A stretch of DNA of 64,000 bases, from NCBI RefSeq assembly GCF_016597725.1, contig NZ_VCGY01000010.1, forward strand, positions 62,001 to 126,000, given 5' to 3'. The stretch comes from Marinobacter sp. 1-4A. Its GTDB lineage: Bacteria; Pseudomonadota; Gammaproteobacteria; Pseudomonadales; Oleiphilaceae. Below, piece after piece: positions 63,672 through 64,000 of the stretch (positions are counted from its first letter, which is position 1; every line of letters starts with the position of its first letter). Below the pieces are notes generated by a model that was not told the DNA's origin, did not search any database, and saw nothing but the letters and a program-made list of their open reading frames with translations. Made by a program: the position numbers and the translations under genes.

Positions 63672-63770
63672 TAACAAGCAACTCCACCGCGCAAATTTTA
63701 ACTGTCACCTTTTGTGCAAAAAGACGCACAAAAGGTGACAGTTAAAATTTGCGCGGTGAGCTGAGCGTTA
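63672..63770 (+). repeat. attC-like site 3 with 33-bp perfect stem
   Basis: TAACAAGCAACTC at the left and GAGCTGAGCGTTA at the right flank a perfect inverted repeat: the arm 63685-63717 (starts CACCGCGCAAATTTTAACTG) is the exact complement of 63726-63758 around AAAAAGAC. About 99 bases. The right core GTTAGGA with the next gene's ribosome site overlapping it is typical for cassettes. Confidence 0.85.
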
Positions 63771-63782
63771 GGAGCCACGTTT

Positions 63783-64000
63783 ATGTCTCAACCCGTCTGG
63801 AAGCGTTACGAATCTGCTTCAAGAGAAATACTGCAGCATTTCGCGTCGGAGCTAGGAATTATTTCGGTTGACGGTGAGGCTGTGCTGCCTGGGAGCTCTG
63901 GCACTAAATGGCATGTCGAAGGAACGGCAACATGTCTGGATGAGGGTGGATTTCTTATCTTGGAGTGCCGACGATACACCGCTAAACGACTGAACCAAGA
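63783..64000 (+). CDS. partial cassette protein, possible Mrr-like PD-(D/E)XK nuclease
   Basis: The frame is cut by the window end after about 72 codons: MSQPVWKRYESASREILQHF, then LPGSSGTKWHVEGTATCLDE, then GGFLILECRRYTAKRLNQ. The combination of an N-terminal helix, SGTxWxxxG and ILECRRYT resembles restriction-endonuclease-like (Mrr-type) proteins with a D/E-x-K-like core, but the catalytic residues cannot be confirmed from this part. AGGAG is shared with the attC core just upstream. Confidence 0.5.
   Translation, partial: MSQPVWKRYESASREILQHFASELGIISVDGEAVLPGSSGTKWHVEGTATCLDEGGFLILECRRYTAKRLNQ

Overview
The window looks like a chromosomal segment of a marine, Marinobacter-like gammaproteobacterium. 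This is an inference from gene content and protein character: an RadD-type helicase, ZapE, a CbpA/CbpM pair, PhaB and an intracellular PhaZ, a FilA-like (DUF6160) envelope protein, a haloalkane dehalogenase, several GGDEF/EAL proteins and a Zn-type glyoxalase I. Coding density is high. No tRNA, rRNA, CRISPR array, transposase or prophage gene was recognised.

Region by region. 1-10 kb: SlyD tail, a small thioredoxin-like protein, a PAS-GGDEF-EAL enzyme, radD, a DUF4124/metalloprotease-like protein, an iron-type alcohol dehydrogenase, a Nudix hydrolase, DUF2780, a haloalkane dehalogenase and a YqeY protein. 10-22 kb: GST, patatin-like lipase, a 1011-residue GAF/PAS/GGDEF/EAL protein, a FrnE-like DsbA protein, a serine beta-lactamase-fold hydrolase followed by the broken tail of an SDR gene, zapE, a diguanylate cyclase, and phaB with phaZ. 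22-32 kb: a KefB-type antiporter, DUF1206, a cytochrome P450, a MocR regulator divergent from a PPOX-fold gene, DUF3010, ytoQ, a thioesterase, and cbpA-cbpM. 32-46 kb: a DUF6502-like fragment, a chemoreceptor, nitronate monooxygenase, an anchored DsbA-like protein, trhO, DUF481, then a tightly overlapped three-gene operon (flippase-like membrane protein, degenerate metallophosphoesterase fused to a GT4 glycosyltransferase, DUF523-DUF1722), DUF6160, a 29-bp perfect inverted repeat, a GntR regulator and gloA. 46-61 kb: comEA, DUF3096, an SDR, DUF72, a Na/Pi cotransporter, a methyltransferase, and a branched-chain keto-acid dehydrogenase operon (E1alpha, E1beta, E2) whose last gene encodes a Hanks-type kinase-like protein instead of the usual E3. 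Then come DUF2339, DUF2750 and trxC.

61.7-64 kb: the character changes. A 678-bp stretch without a convincing gene is followed by four small unrelated genes separated by three attC-like sites (TAACAAG...GCGTTA with internal stems). This is the layout of integron gene cassettes, but no integrase is visible in the window.

The most interesting points are the cassette array at the right end, the kinase-like gene linked to the BCKDH genes (E1alpha carries a serine-rich loop resembling the mammalian phosphorylation loop), and the pseudo-phosphoesterase/glycosyltransferase fusion. Several small genes shorter than 60 codons (DUF6435, DUF3096, a 53-residue cassette ORF) were read directly from the sequence.
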